DNA from: Dehalococcoidales bacterium
GTDB lineage: Bacteria; Chloroflexota; Dehalococcoidia; Dehalococcoidales; UBA2162
Assembly: GCA_020354275.1 (NCBI GenBank)
Contig: CP070645.1
Location: 854,238 to 865,571 of the forward strand
Direction: 5' to 3'
Length of the DNA: 11,334 nt
Each line of letters starts with the position of its first letter. Position 1 is the first letter of the stretch. The notes under the pieces are model-generated. The model worked only from the letters and a program-made list of their open reading frames with translations. It had not been told where the DNA came from and did not search any database. The position numbers and the translations under genes are program-made. This document shows, in pieces, positions 1-5,249 of this stretch.

Positions 1-336
1 CCGGTTGGGGAGGAACCGGTGGTGGTCGATTCCTTTTCCTGGGACCAGATAACCAGCCTTTATGACCGGCTGGACTGGCTGGAGGACAGCAATATTGACA
101 CTGTGGCCGAGGCTGAGCAGAGAGGGTTGGCCTGTTTGAGAGAAGCCGAGATAAAGGCAAAGGCGGGTAATATCCGTATTCCGGTTAATTGTGGCCAGCA
201 GCTATACGATGTCATTGATATCACTGATAGCCGGGCAGGAATGAGTGCCGAGAAGAAGAGGGTAACCGGACTGACTCTGCTCTATGCCCCGGCGAGGGGC
301 GAATACGAGCACAGGTTGTCCCTGGGGGCAGTATAA
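1..336 (+). CDS. 3' end of a phage tail/baseplate-like protein (partial)
   Basis: The reading frame is open from the first base of the window, so this is the C-terminal ~111 residues of a longer gene; a GTG at 19 is a possible but unneeded start. Visible features are an amphipathic stretch (SLYDRLDWLED), a helix rich in Ala/Glu, then a beta-rich end with QLYDVIDITD and a terminal RGEYEHRLSLGAV. This layout resembles the C-terminus of siphophage baseplate-hub or minor tail proteins, which often end in an R-G-x-Y-x-x-x-L-x-L-G motif. The resemblance is remembered, not searched. The small gene at 449 would fit as a neighbouring structural gene. It could equally be a non-phage protein of unknown role. 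Confidence 0.45.
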   Translation, partial: PVGEEPVVVDSFSWDQITSLYDRLDWLEDSNIDTVAEAEQRGLACLREAEIKAKAGNIRIPVNCGQQLYDVIDITDSRAGMSAEKKRVTGLTLLYAPARGEYEHRLSLGAV

Positions 337-337
337 C

Positions 338-417
338 GTTGTTAAATTGCCAGAGTTGAAGGCAAGTAAGGAATAGAGAATATAGTTGAAGAGGTACTTA
401 AAAAGATAGGGGATTAA
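338..417 (+). pseudogene. Possible frameshifted small ORF remnant
   Basis: Two short frames abut. Bases 338-376 read VVKLPELKASKE and then stop. Bases 370-417 in another frame read GIENIVEEVLKKIGD and then stop. Joined by a frameshift near 370 they would give one small helical, Lys/Glu-rich protein of about 27 residues between the tail-like gene and the 70-residue gene. This is only a composition argument. It may be a decayed small phage gene, a sequencing error or chance. Confidence 0.2.
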
Positions 418-448
418 TTGGTAAAGCTTAGGGAGGTATTAAGTTGAG

Positions 449-661
449 ATGAGCATTAAGAAAGGACTGCTAAAAAGCTTCAATTCTGGTGATTATACCG
501 CTACCGTACAGTTGATCGGCAGCTACAAAGTCTACCTGGAAGGAGTTACCGTAGCCCGTAATCTGCCCGTGGCGGAGATGGCTGTCGGCAGGAAGGTATT
601 CGTCAATTTCTTTAATGAGAATAATGCTAAAGAAGCAGTGGTGATTGCAGTATATACCTAG
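449..661 (+). CDS. Small beta-rich protein, possibly phage-associated
   Basis: This is a 70-residue protein with alternating hydrophobic and polar residues typical of a small beta barrel: YTATVQLIGSYKVYLEGV, then RNLPVAEMAVGRKVFVNFF, ending KEAVVIAVYT. The ATG is preceded by GGGAGG at 431-436, giving a 12-13 base gap, slightly long. It has no signal peptide and no cysteine. I do not recognise a named family; position beside a tail-like gene suggests a small structural component (OB-like or spike/collar accessory), but that is inference. The frame continues open past the TAG to 739, so a longer ancestral product is possible. Confidence 0.55.
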   Translation: MSIKKGLLKSFNSGDYTATVQLIGSYKVYLEGVTVARNLPVAEMAVGRKVFVNFFNENNAKEAVVIAVYT

Positions 662-706
662 TACTCAGACTTGGATGAATATGTGACCTTACCTCGGTTA
701 CCAGCA

Positions 707-738
707 CTCCCCGTGATATTGCTTATTGGTACGGGGTG
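707..738. terminator. Hairpin between convergent genes
   Basis: CCCCGT at 709-714 pairs with ACGGGG at 731-736 across a 16-base loop. It lies between the + strand small gene and the - strand regulator, where a bidirectional terminator would be expected. No run of T follows on either strand, so an intrinsic terminator is not well supported. Confidence 0.25.
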
Positions 739-769
739 ATTGTCACTGGAACTGGCTCTGTCCGGCTGA

Positions 770-1153
770 CTAGCTCTTACTCTTGGCAATACTCTGCAGG
801 ATAGCTAAAATACCAATGACAGCCCGCTGAATCTCCAATGGTTCCTGGGCTAGTATCCTGGCTACATACGGGTCCAGCCGATCGCCGCTATAGGCCGGAC
901 TTTGCTCAGATACCATAGGTGATTGTGGCGATAGGTAACCGGCCAGGGTAAAGAGTTCGTCTTCCTCAAAACCCAGAGGCTTGGCAATCCTCTGTAGAAT
1001 ATGAGCTGAGGGGAAACGTTCGCCTCTTTCTATGCGACCCAGATGTGATGCTGAGACATTGGACTTTGCTGCCAGCTCCTGCAGCGTCAGGGGCAGGGAG
1101 ATTCTTTGTTGCTTGATTATCCGGCCCAAGTGGTTTTTATAATTAGTGTCCAT
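770..1153 (-). CDS. XRE-family helix-turn-helix regulator
   Basis: A 127-residue protein with an N-terminal Cro/C1-type HTH domain at about residues 10-65. The pattern is LTLQELAAKSNVSASHLGRIERGER followed by PSAHILQRIAKPLGF, the usual five-helix fold in which SASHLGRIERG is the recognition helix. The C-terminal ~60 residues are not a known sensor domain; they are Pro/Ser-rich in the middle and end in a hydrophobic helix (IQRAVIGILAILQSIA) that could dimerise. I chose the ATG at 1153 over the TTG at 1189 because that TTG is part of the -35 box of a consensus promoter whose start site falls at about the ATG. It is convergent with the phage-like genes and may be a prophage-derived repressor, or a free-standing autoregulated regulator. 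Its targets cannot be read from the sequence. Confidence 0.85.
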   Translation of the reverse strand: MDTNYKNHLGRIIKQQRISLPLTLQELAAKSNVSASHLGRIERGERFPSAHILQRIAKPLGFEEDELFTLAGYLSPQSPMVSEQSPAYSGDRLDPYVARILAQEPLEIQRAVIGILAILQSIAKSKS

Positions 1154-1160
1154 AACAGTT

Positions 1161-1189
1161 ATTATATTTCGCCAATTGGCATATGTCAA
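1161..1189 (-). promoter_or_regulatory. Consensus promoter of the XRE gene, leaderless, with palindrome in spacer
   Basis: On the minus strand TTGACA (1189-1184) and TATAAT (1166-1161) are separated by exactly 17 bases, a perfect match to the housekeeping sigma consensus. Only six bases (ACTGTT) lie between the -10 box and the ATG at 1153, so transcription should begin at or next to the A of the ATG. No Shine-Dalgarno sequence is present. The spacer contains the perfect 10-bp palindrome GCCAATTGGC (1171-1180), well placed for repressor binding between the two boxes. Confidence 0.8.
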
Positions 1190-1200
1190 TACTATTTGAC
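1185..1200. repeat. Short inverted repeat GTCAA-6-TTGAC overlapping the -35 box
   Basis: GTCAA (1185-1189) and TTGAC (1196-1200) are separated by TACTAT. The left arm is the -35 box of the XRE promoter on the minus strand. The right arm could be a plus-strand -35, but no good -10 box follows it, so it may instead be part of an operator. Confidence 0.35.
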
Positions 1201-1342
1201 GAATATGTTATAAAAAGCTACATGACTCTACTCGTTGACTTGTCCAGAAAAGGTACTACTGAGTAAGTAATACCCGTAACAGAGCATTTTGTTTTTCATG
1301 GCTCCTGGGCGGTGGGTCCGGTTGCCAAATAACTATATAGTC

Positions 1343-1372
1343 TTGACAAGTTGGGCTCGTGCTAAATAAAAT
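1343..1372 (+). promoter_or_regulatory. Predicted promoter of rpsU-yqeY
   Basis: TTGACA at 1343-1348 and TAAAAT at 1367-1372 with an 18-base spacer. The predicted start near 1379 would give a leader of about 70 bases before rpsU. The region from 1201 to 1342 between the regulator and this promoter contains no coding frame I would support. Confidence 0.55.
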
Positions 1373-1448
1373 GGAATTGGTAATATTTGTCAAACAGGGG
1401 TTGGCAGCCAGTTTGTTAGAAACGGGCTGAAAAGGGGGCTGATGCAAG

Positions 1449-1637
1449 GTGACCGGTGTGGTGGCGGGTAATAATGAGAGCTTTGAGAACCTGCTCAAAC
1501 GTTTTAACAAGCGGGTCCAGCAGTCCGGTGTTCTGTCTGAGATACGCCACCGGGAATATTTTGAAAAGCCCAGTATAAAGCGTAAACGTAAGGAAGCGGT
1601 CAAGAAGCGCAAGTCAGCAAGGGCATCAGCAAGGTAA
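1449..1637 (+). CDS. rpsU: 30S ribosomal protein S21
   Basis: The 62-residue product carries the S21 signature: NESFENLLKRFNKRVQQSG, then LSEIRHREYFEKPSIKRKRK and a Lys/Arg-rich tail. S21 sits on the small ribosomal subunit near the platform and the anti-Shine-Dalgarno region and helps initiate translation. The GTG start is preceded by GGGGG at 1434-1438. A second GTG at 1458 is also possible but would trim the N-terminus. The C-terminal extension SARASAR is slightly longer than in the shortest homologues. The gene lies 22 bases ahead of a YqeY gene, the common rpsU-yqeY order. Confidence 0.95.
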   Translation: MTGVVAGNNESFENLLKRFNKRVQQSGVLSEIRHREYFEKPSIKRKRKEAVKKRKSARASAR

Positions 1638-1659
1638 AAATTTAAATCTGCAGGTAGAA

Positions 1660-2109
1660 TTGGAATCAAACCTGGCCAAAAGGCTAAACGAAGACCTCAA
1701 ACAGGCGATGAGAGGTGGGGACACGGTCAAACGGTCTGTTATCAGGATGGTACTAGCTGCCGTTCAAAATGCCGAGATTGCCCGGCAGGCTGACCTCGAG
1801 GACAGCGATGTCCTGGGTATTATTGCCAAGGAAGCCCGGCAACGGGAGGAAAGCATAGCAGCCTTCAAGGAGGGTAACCGCCAGGATCTGGTGGCTCAGG
1901 AAGAAGTGGAACTGGCTATCCTCCAGGATTATCTACCGCAGCAGATGACCAGGGATGAGGTTATCGCTGAGGCTAGGAAAGTAATTGACGAGGTGGGGGC
2001 CCAGGGACCGTCAGATAAGGGTAAGGTCATGCCCAGGTTGATTGCCCAGCTTAAAGGCAAGGCCGACGGCCGTGAGATAAACACTGTCGTCACCGAGTTG
2101 TTGAAGTAG
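1660..2109 (+). CDS. yqeY: YqeY/GatB-domain protein
   Basis: A 149-residue all-helical protein matching the usual YqeY length. It has the family pattern: an N-terminal LAKRLNEDLKQAMRGGD and a helix with VIRMVLAAVQNAEI. These are followed by KEARQREESIAAFKEGNRQD, LQDYLPQQM, and the C-terminal GKVMPRLIAQLKGKADG then INTVVTELL. The same fold forms the C-terminal tail of the amidotransferase subunit GatB, where it contacts tRNA; the function of the stand-alone protein is not settled. The start is a TTG at 1660 with a weak AGGT ahead of it. No better in-frame start exists before the preceding stop, and family alignment fits. It is probably co-transcribed with rpsU. Confidence 0.9.
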   Translation: MESNLAKRLNEDLKQAMRGGDTVKRSVIRMVLAAVQNAEIARQADLEDSDVLGIIAKEARQREESIAAFKEGNRQDLVAQEEVELAILQDYLPQQMTRDEVIAEARKVIDEVGAQGPSDKGKVMPRLIAQLKGKADGREINTVVTELLK

Positions 2110-2273
2110 AGCCTTTCACTGTAACCATACCTTTCCATTTCCTGAAATCACCGTAGACTATTAGTACCTCAGACATATGGTGGTTGGAGTCATCTGCTTC
2201 TATTTTCCACTTTTACAGGGGCAACGCAGAGAAAATCAGTGAAAATAATCTTGTTATTGTATTAATGTAAAAC

Positions 2274-2663
2274 ATGCCGTTTGAAAAAGAAAAACCGTGG
2301 TTCCACGGGTCACCTTTAGAGTTGGAAACCTTACGCGAAGGCAGCGCCATCACGCAAATTGAGAAACTGGCCCAGGCCTTCTCCCACCGGCCAACTATAG
2401 TGTCAGTATCCGATGGTGGAAAGATAAAGCATGACGGAAAAACAAAAGGAAGAGTCTATAGAATAGCTGAGGAGATAACCGCTGACGATGTCCTGCCACA
2501 CCCCCGGTCTTCAATGGCGAAGGAATGGGAATGGATAACCAACAGGGAGTTCAAACTGGAGTTCCTGTATGAAATCCCATATTCTCCGGACGACATCCTT
2601 TCTGAGAGTGAAATTGAAGAGCTTAAGGAGTACCAGAGGAAACAGTCAAATCTAGAAGATTAA
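2274..2663 (+). CDS. Possible ADP-ribosyltransferase-fold protein (HG[ST] motif)
   Basis: A 129-residue cytosolic protein. Near the N-terminus it has WFHGSPLELETLREGSAIT, resembling the FHG[ST] strand that binds NAD in Arr/PARP-like and KptA-like ADP-ribosyltransferases. Further on it has a hydrophobic strand TIVSVSD, a strand GRVYRIAEEI, and WEWITNREFKLEFLYEI, where the RE may play the role of the late conserved residue in that fold. The C-terminus is a charged helix ending KQSNLED. The assignment is by motif and strand order only; a catalytic triad cannot be proven, and it could be an uncharacterised family. No clear Shine-Dalgarno precedes the ATG. A remnant of a second copy of its C-terminus lies at 3380-3451. 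Confidence 0.5.
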   Translation: MPFEKEKPWFHGSPLELETLREGSAITQIEKLAQAFSHRPTIVSVSDGGKIKHDGKTKGRVYRIAEEITADDVLPHPRSSMAKEWEWITNREFKLEFLYEIPYSPDDILSESEIEELKEYQRKQSNLED

Positions 2664-2738
2664 TAGCCTGGTATATGCAGTTTTTGACTGCTTCAACACT
2701 TACCCGAATGAATGCAGGAGAGAACCAAAATGGAGGAG
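2597..2738 (+). repeat. Direct repeat copy 1 (3' end of ART-like gene plus leader)
   Basis: This copy pairs with 3385-3527. It spans the last ~22 codons of the ART-like gene, the stop, an AT-rich gap, and the leader CCGAATGAATGCAGGAGAG, ending at the start codon of the following gene. Identity is highest at TCAAATCTAGAAGA (2646-2659) and over 2702-2736. The offset changes from 788 to 789 across the repeat, showing a one-base indel. Confidence 0.85.
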
Positions 2739-3377
2739 TATGTGAATCGCGGTCAGATCGTCATCCTGAACGGCGCACCTCTAGCTGGTAAGTCAAGCAT
2801 CGTCAAGGCTATTCAAGACACCTTCGAGGGCGTCTGGATGAATATTGGTGTGGACGTGTTTGCAAGAGGGGTTACACCGAAAAGATACCAACCTGGGATT
2901 GGCCTGCGTCCAGGACCAGACTTGGGATTCGGCATCGACGCCCCAGAGTTGAAGCCGCTCGTGCCAATATTCTACGCTGCTATGTACGAGTCGATCGCTG
3001 TGCACAGTAGGCTAGGCCTCAACGTTGTCACCGACGTCGGCCACCACGGGGCTATCCATCCCGGGATCCTGCAGAAATCCGCTCGCCAGCTTGAGGATCT
3101 GCCCGTGCTCTTCGTTGGTGTTCGCTGCCCAATCAAGGAAATCATGAAGCGGCGTAATCAAGCTGGCCGCGAAAGCGGGTACGTTGTAGGAACGGATGAT
3201 GACCCAGTACCGCTGCCGGTCGTACTGTGGCAGGAAGAAGTCCACAAGCCCGGTATCTATGACTTGGAGGTAGATACGTCTCTACTGAGTCCTCAGGAAT
3301 GTGCCGAAGAAATCAGACAGCGGCTGGTGGAAGGGCTACCGGGTACAGCGTTCCAGCGACTCGCTGAACGAGCATAG
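2730..3377 (+). CDS. Chloramphenicol phosphotransferase-like P-loop kinase
   Basis: A 215-residue protein opening with IVILNGAPLAGKSSIV, a Walker A loop GAPLAGKS at residues 15-22. It goes on with the CPT-type features: NIGVDVF with Asp42 where the Streptomyces enzyme has its catalytic Asp, a strand LNVVTDV with Asp102, then LFVGVRC at 127-133, a basic helix MKRRNQAGR, and YDLEVDTS near 178-184. The CPT enzyme phosphorylates chloramphenicol, but relatives occur widely with unknown substrates; at 215 residues this is longer than the ~178-residue enzyme and has an insert after residue 50. The ATG at 2730 is preferred to that at 2712 because AGGAG at 2716-2720 sits nine bases upstream. A resistance role is a possibility, not shown. 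It sits between the two copies of the direct repeat. Confidence 0.75.
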   Translation: MEEYVNRGQIVILNGAPLAGKSSIVKAIQDTFEGVWMNIGVDVFARGVTPKRYQPGIGLRPGPDLGFGIDAPELKPLVPIFYAAMYESIAVHSRLGLNVVTDVGHHGAIHPGILQKSARQLEDLPVLFVGVRCPIKEIMKRRNQAGRESGYVVGTDDDPVPLPVVLWQEEVHKPGIYDLEVDTSLLSPQECAEEIRQRLVEGLPGTAFQRLAERA

Positions 3378-3379
3378 GT

Positions 3380-3451
3380 TATGACCTATCCAGGAATGAA
3401 ATCAAAGAACTCAAAAAGCGTCAGAGACAATGGTCAAATCTAGAAGACTAA
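3380..3451 (+). pseudogene. C-terminal remnant of a second ART-like gene
   Basis: Bases 3380-3451 read DLSRNEIKELKKRQRQWSNL plus ED and stop, matching the last ~22 residues of the protein ending at 2663 (roughly two thirds identical). The frame is closed upstream by TGA at 3365-3367 and runs into the end of the kinase gene, so no start or N-terminal part survives. The stop codon and the following TAG spacing are also conserved. It is best explained as a truncated paralogue left by duplication followed by replacement of its 5' part. Confidence 0.75.
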
Positions 3452-3527
3452 TAGCTTGATATACAGAGGTTTCTAATTACTTAAGGACTTGCCCGAATGA
3501 ATGCAGGAGAGATACAAAATGGAGGCG
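3385..3527 (+). repeat. Direct repeat copy 2 (gene remnant plus leader)
   Basis: This is the partner of 2597-2738. It includes the TCAAATCTAGAAGACTAATAG segment (3434-3454) and the leader CCCGAATGAATGCAGGAGAG (3492-3511), and reaches into the first codons of the DinB-like gene. Both genes downstream of the repeats therefore use the same ribosome binding site and the same AAAATGGAGG start context. Confidence 0.85.
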
Positions 3528-4037
3528 AAGGAAATAATCCTGGCGTCACTGAATGAGAGCAAGGGGTACCTGTACCTTGCCCTCAATGACCTGCCCGAAG
3601 ATGAAATAACCTGGACGCCTGCGTCCCACTGTAATAGCCTGGCCTTCATTCTCTGGCATGTCACCAGGGTAGAAGATACCATTGTGAACGAGTTCCTCAA
3701 GAAAGATAGTGCTATCTATGAGCTGGAGGGCTGGCGGGAAAGGCTGGGTACACCTGAGGACTGGGGTACCGAGTACACAGAAGAGCAGTTGCAGTCCTGG
3801 CCGACACCGAGACTGGAAGCCCTCCGGGGGTATGCACGGGCGGTACACAGGAATACGGTGGCCTTTCTGGACTCTATCACGCCTGAAGAGTTGCTTGAGA
3901 TACCTCAACCAGACTCACCCGGGCGGACAGCAGGTGTTCTCTTAGCCCATCTTATCACCGAGATAGCCATGCATGTGGGGCAGATAGACTACCTGCGGGG
4001 AGTGCATCGGGGACTGAAGCCTGTCAACTGGCCGTAG
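3519..4037 (+). CDS. DinB/DUF664-type four-helix protein
   Basis: A 172-residue helical protein of the DinB/YfiT metalloenzyme superfamily. Residues 39-55 (NSLAFILWHVTRVEDTI) hold the first metal-ligand His (His47), and the C-terminal helix has LLAHLITEIAMHVGQIDYLR with Glu148 and His152, the E-x3-H arrangement seen in the DUF664 branch rather than the H-x3-H of classical DinB. Superfamily members include thiol transferases for bacillithiol or mycothiol and damage-induced proteins; the substrate here is unknown. The ATG at 3519 is preferred over 3501 because AGGAG at 3505-3509 is spaced nine bases before it, exactly as for the kinase gene upstream. Confidence 0.8.
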   Translation: MEAKEIILASLNESKGYLYLALNDLPEDEITWTPASHCNSLAFILWHVTRVEDTIVNEFLKKDSAIYELEGWRERLGTPEDWGTEYTEEQLQSWPTPRLEALRGYARAVHRNTVAFLDSITPEELLEIPQPDSPGRTAGVLLAHLITEIAMHVGQIDYLRGVHRGLKPVNWP

Positions 4038-4165
4038 GCAGTAAGAGTACCTAAGCTATAATTTGGTGGGGAAGGTGCTAATCTGGTGGCTTTATTTACA
4101 TCATTTTCTCCTCTACGGCAGAGACCTGTTGCCAGTAGAAAAACTGGAGTGATAGCATTGGGTAT

Positions 4166-4714
4166 ATGGGTAATTTGATTACTGAATACCGCTGTGAGCT
4201 GGTGGCGAACCCTCACTCTCACGGCAGCGGACGTTATGGGATCCGGGTAATGCTTACCAATGATATCAGCACAGTATTTCCTTATCTCAACGCCGTGCTC
4301 GATGGTACCTGGTATGATCATGAAAACAGTATCTTTATCGGTATGGTACGGAGATACCGGTGTGCTTTCCGTCCCCATGAAATCCAGGTCGCTGCCAACG
4401 CCGATCCGACTACCATGCCGCTCATTGTAAGTGAGGTGGTAAGCCAGGTTAACCAGGTCTGGGAGGAGCGTGATGGCATCGAGCCCAGTTTCACCGAACG
4501 CAAGCTGCCGCCGGTGTACCATATTTTCAGGTTACTTCCCAGGACCAACTGTAAGCAGTGCGGGTACACCACCTGCCTCGCCTTCGCCGCTGACCTACGT
4601 GATGACAAGGTACTTCTGCAACAATGCCCTCCGCTGTCTCGGCCAGAAAACAAAGGTATCCGTCGGCAGATTGTCGCTCTTTTCCCATCTGGCCTAGAAA
4701 CAGGTGGGAATTGA
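4166..4714 (+). CDS. [4Fe-4S] domain protein (Cx2Cx4Cx16C)
   Basis: A 182-residue protein. The C-terminal third holds LPRTNCKQCGYTTCLAFA and QQCPP, placing cysteines at 129, 132, 137 and 154, the spacing of the Fe-S domain found in corrinoid iron-sulfur protein, RnfB and related anaerobe proteins. It probably binds one [4Fe-4S] cluster. The N-terminal ~115 residues (for example GRYGIRVMLTNDISTVFPYL) form a mixed alpha/beta domain that I do not recognise. It is cytosolic, with no signal or membrane segment. The start is uncertain: GGAG at 4146-4149 is 16 bases from the ATG, but only seven from an in-frame ATT at 4157. Its stop codon lies inside the -35 box of the next gene's predicted promoter. 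Electron transfer or methyl-group metabolism are reasonable but unproven roles. Confidence 0.75.
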   Translation: MGNLITEYRCELVANPHSHGSGRYGIRVMLTNDISTVFPYLNAVLDGTWYDHENSIFIGMVRRYRCAFRPHEIQVAANADPTTMPLIVSEVVSQVNQVWEERDGIEPSFTERKLPPVYHIFRLLPRTNCKQCGYTTCLAFAADLRDDKVLLQQCPPLSRPENKGIRRQIVALFPSGLETGGN

Positions 4715-4739
4715 CAATTGTTTAAATAGACACTAGACT
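4711..4739 (+). promoter_or_regulatory. Predicted promoter of the selenoprotein gene
   Basis: TTGACA (4711-4716) and TAGACT (4734-4739) are separated by 17 bases. The -35 box is a perfect match and contains the TGA stop of the upstream Fe-S gene; the -10 box matches four of six positions. The predicted start near 4746 gives a leader of about 47 bases. Confidence 0.5.
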
Positions 4740-4748
4740 GGGGTAATT

Positions 4749-4796
4749 ATGGGAAAATTTATGCAGGTTGTCTCACAATTGGGAGGTGCTTCATGA
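4749..4796 (+). CDS. Possible 15-residue upstream ORF coupled to the selenoprotein start
   Basis: ATG at 4749 reads MGKFMQVVSQLGGAS and stops at TGA 4794-4796, overlapping the ATG of the selenoprotein gene (ATGA). The last codons lie over its ribosome binding site. Such an overlap would allow translational coupling. GGGG at 4740-4743 could serve as its own binding site, but it may lie upstream of the predicted transcript start. It could be chance. Confidence 0.25.
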   Translation: MGKFMQVVSQLGGAS

Positions 4797-5008
4797 AAAT
4801 CGATATCCATTACTGTCAGCCATGAAACTACGAACCGCGGGCCGCCAGTCTGGCGGAAGAGTTGCAAAAGGCCTTTGAGGTCAAGGCAAACCTGGTGCCC
4901 GGAGGAGGTGGCATCTTCGACGTTATCGTAGATGATGTCAAGGTATACTCCAAGCACGATACGGGACGGTTCCCCGAACCCGGTGAGGTAGTCAGTAAAA
5001 TAAAATAA
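4793..5008 (+). CDS. Rdx/SelW-like selenoprotein with CxxU motif (in-frame TGA)
   Basis: A 71-codon gene with one internal TGA at 4823-4825, read here as selenocysteine 11. The N-terminus MKIDIHYCQP-U-NYEPRAASL has Cys8 and Sec11 in the CxxU redox motif at the end of the first strand, exactly where SelW/SelT/SelH-type thioredoxin-like proteins carry CxxU or CxxC. After the TGA the same frame continues with family features: RAASLAEELQKAF, LVPGGGGIFDVIVDD, and SKHDTGRFPEPGEV. A strong GGGAGG lies six bases before the ATG. A hairpin suited to SECIS function begins 17 bases after the TGA. The product is probably a small cytosolic thiol-redox protein; substrate and partner are unknown. The alternative is a nonsense-inactivated Cys homologue, which the hairpin and the intact downstream frame argue against. 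A conventional gene caller would miss it. Confidence 0.85.
4823..4856 (+). promoter_or_regulatory. Bacterial SECIS-like element after in-frame TGA
   Basis: Downstream of TGA (4823-4825), CCGCC at 4842-4846 pairs perfectly with GGCGG at 4852-4856 around the loop AGTCT; a sixth A-T pair can close the loop to GTC. The loop begins 22 bases after the TGA, within the 16-37 base range described for bacterial SECIS elements. It has a G in its second position, as required for SelB recognition. The hairpin is formed from codons for residues 17-21, so it is constrained by the protein as well. Confidence 0.75.
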
Positions 5009-5145
5009 TAGCCCGGTGTTTCTAACTCAAAAGACAAGTATCAATTATTGAAGCAATAAAGCACCACTGAAAAGAACCACGGCGTGAATTGTGCTTTCTG
5101 GCCCCTGTTTATCCCTGTTGAAAGGTAGACCGAAGGCATACTTTG

Positions 5146-5154
5146 TGTTATATT
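5146..5154 (+). promoter_or_regulatory. Extended -10 promoter candidate for purL-purQ
   Basis: TGTTATATT fits the TGn-TATAAT extended -10 pattern with one mismatch. No recognisable -35 box lies 17 bases upstream, as is usual for this promoter type. A start near 5161 would give a leader of about 140 bases. Confidence 0.4.
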
Positions 5155-5185
5155 GTGAGTGTAAGGTTATGTCTCAGATATATTG

Positions 5186-5248
5186 ATGGATAACATGACG
5201 GTTGATTTATCTACTGCCATGGTACCAAAAGAAAATAATATTCGGTAA
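5186..5248 (+). CDS. Possible leader peptide in front of purL
   Basis: ATG at 5186 opens 20 codons (MDNMTVDLSTAMVPKENNIR) and stops at TAA 5246-5248, one base before a GC-rich hairpin. The arrangement resembles a leader-peptide attenuator, but there is no good ribosome binding site and no run of a regulatory amino acid codon. It may be chance. Confidence 0.2.
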   Translation: MDNMTVDLSTAMVPKENNIR

Positions 5249-5249
5249 G

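Noticed and set aside
770..1189. 139-residue form of the XRE regulator starting at TTG 1189
   Set aside because: That TTG is the first half of the -35 box; it cannot be transcribed from the consensus promoter.
1256..1669. Minus-strand frame of 137 codons opposite rpsU
   Set aside because: It is a shadow of the well-supported S21 gene, with low-complexity composition.
2640..3527. Integron gene-cassette array with attC sites between the three accessory genes
   Set aside because: The intergenic repeats lack the paired RYYYAAC/GTTRRRY core sites and do not form the long imperfect hairpin of attC; the repeat includes coding sequence.
4057..4062. TATAAT ahead of the Fe-S gene as a promoter
   Set aside because: It has no -35 box at 16-18 bases and no TGn extension; too weak to annotate.
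3989..4522. Minus-strand frame of 177 codons opposite the Fe-S gene
   Set aside because: It overlaps the cysteine-motif gene, has no family features and no ribosome binding site.
4793..4825. Pseudogene explanation for the in-frame TGA
   Set aside because: The TGA falls exactly at the redox position, the rest of the frame is intact, and a SECIS-like hairpin follows at the right distance.
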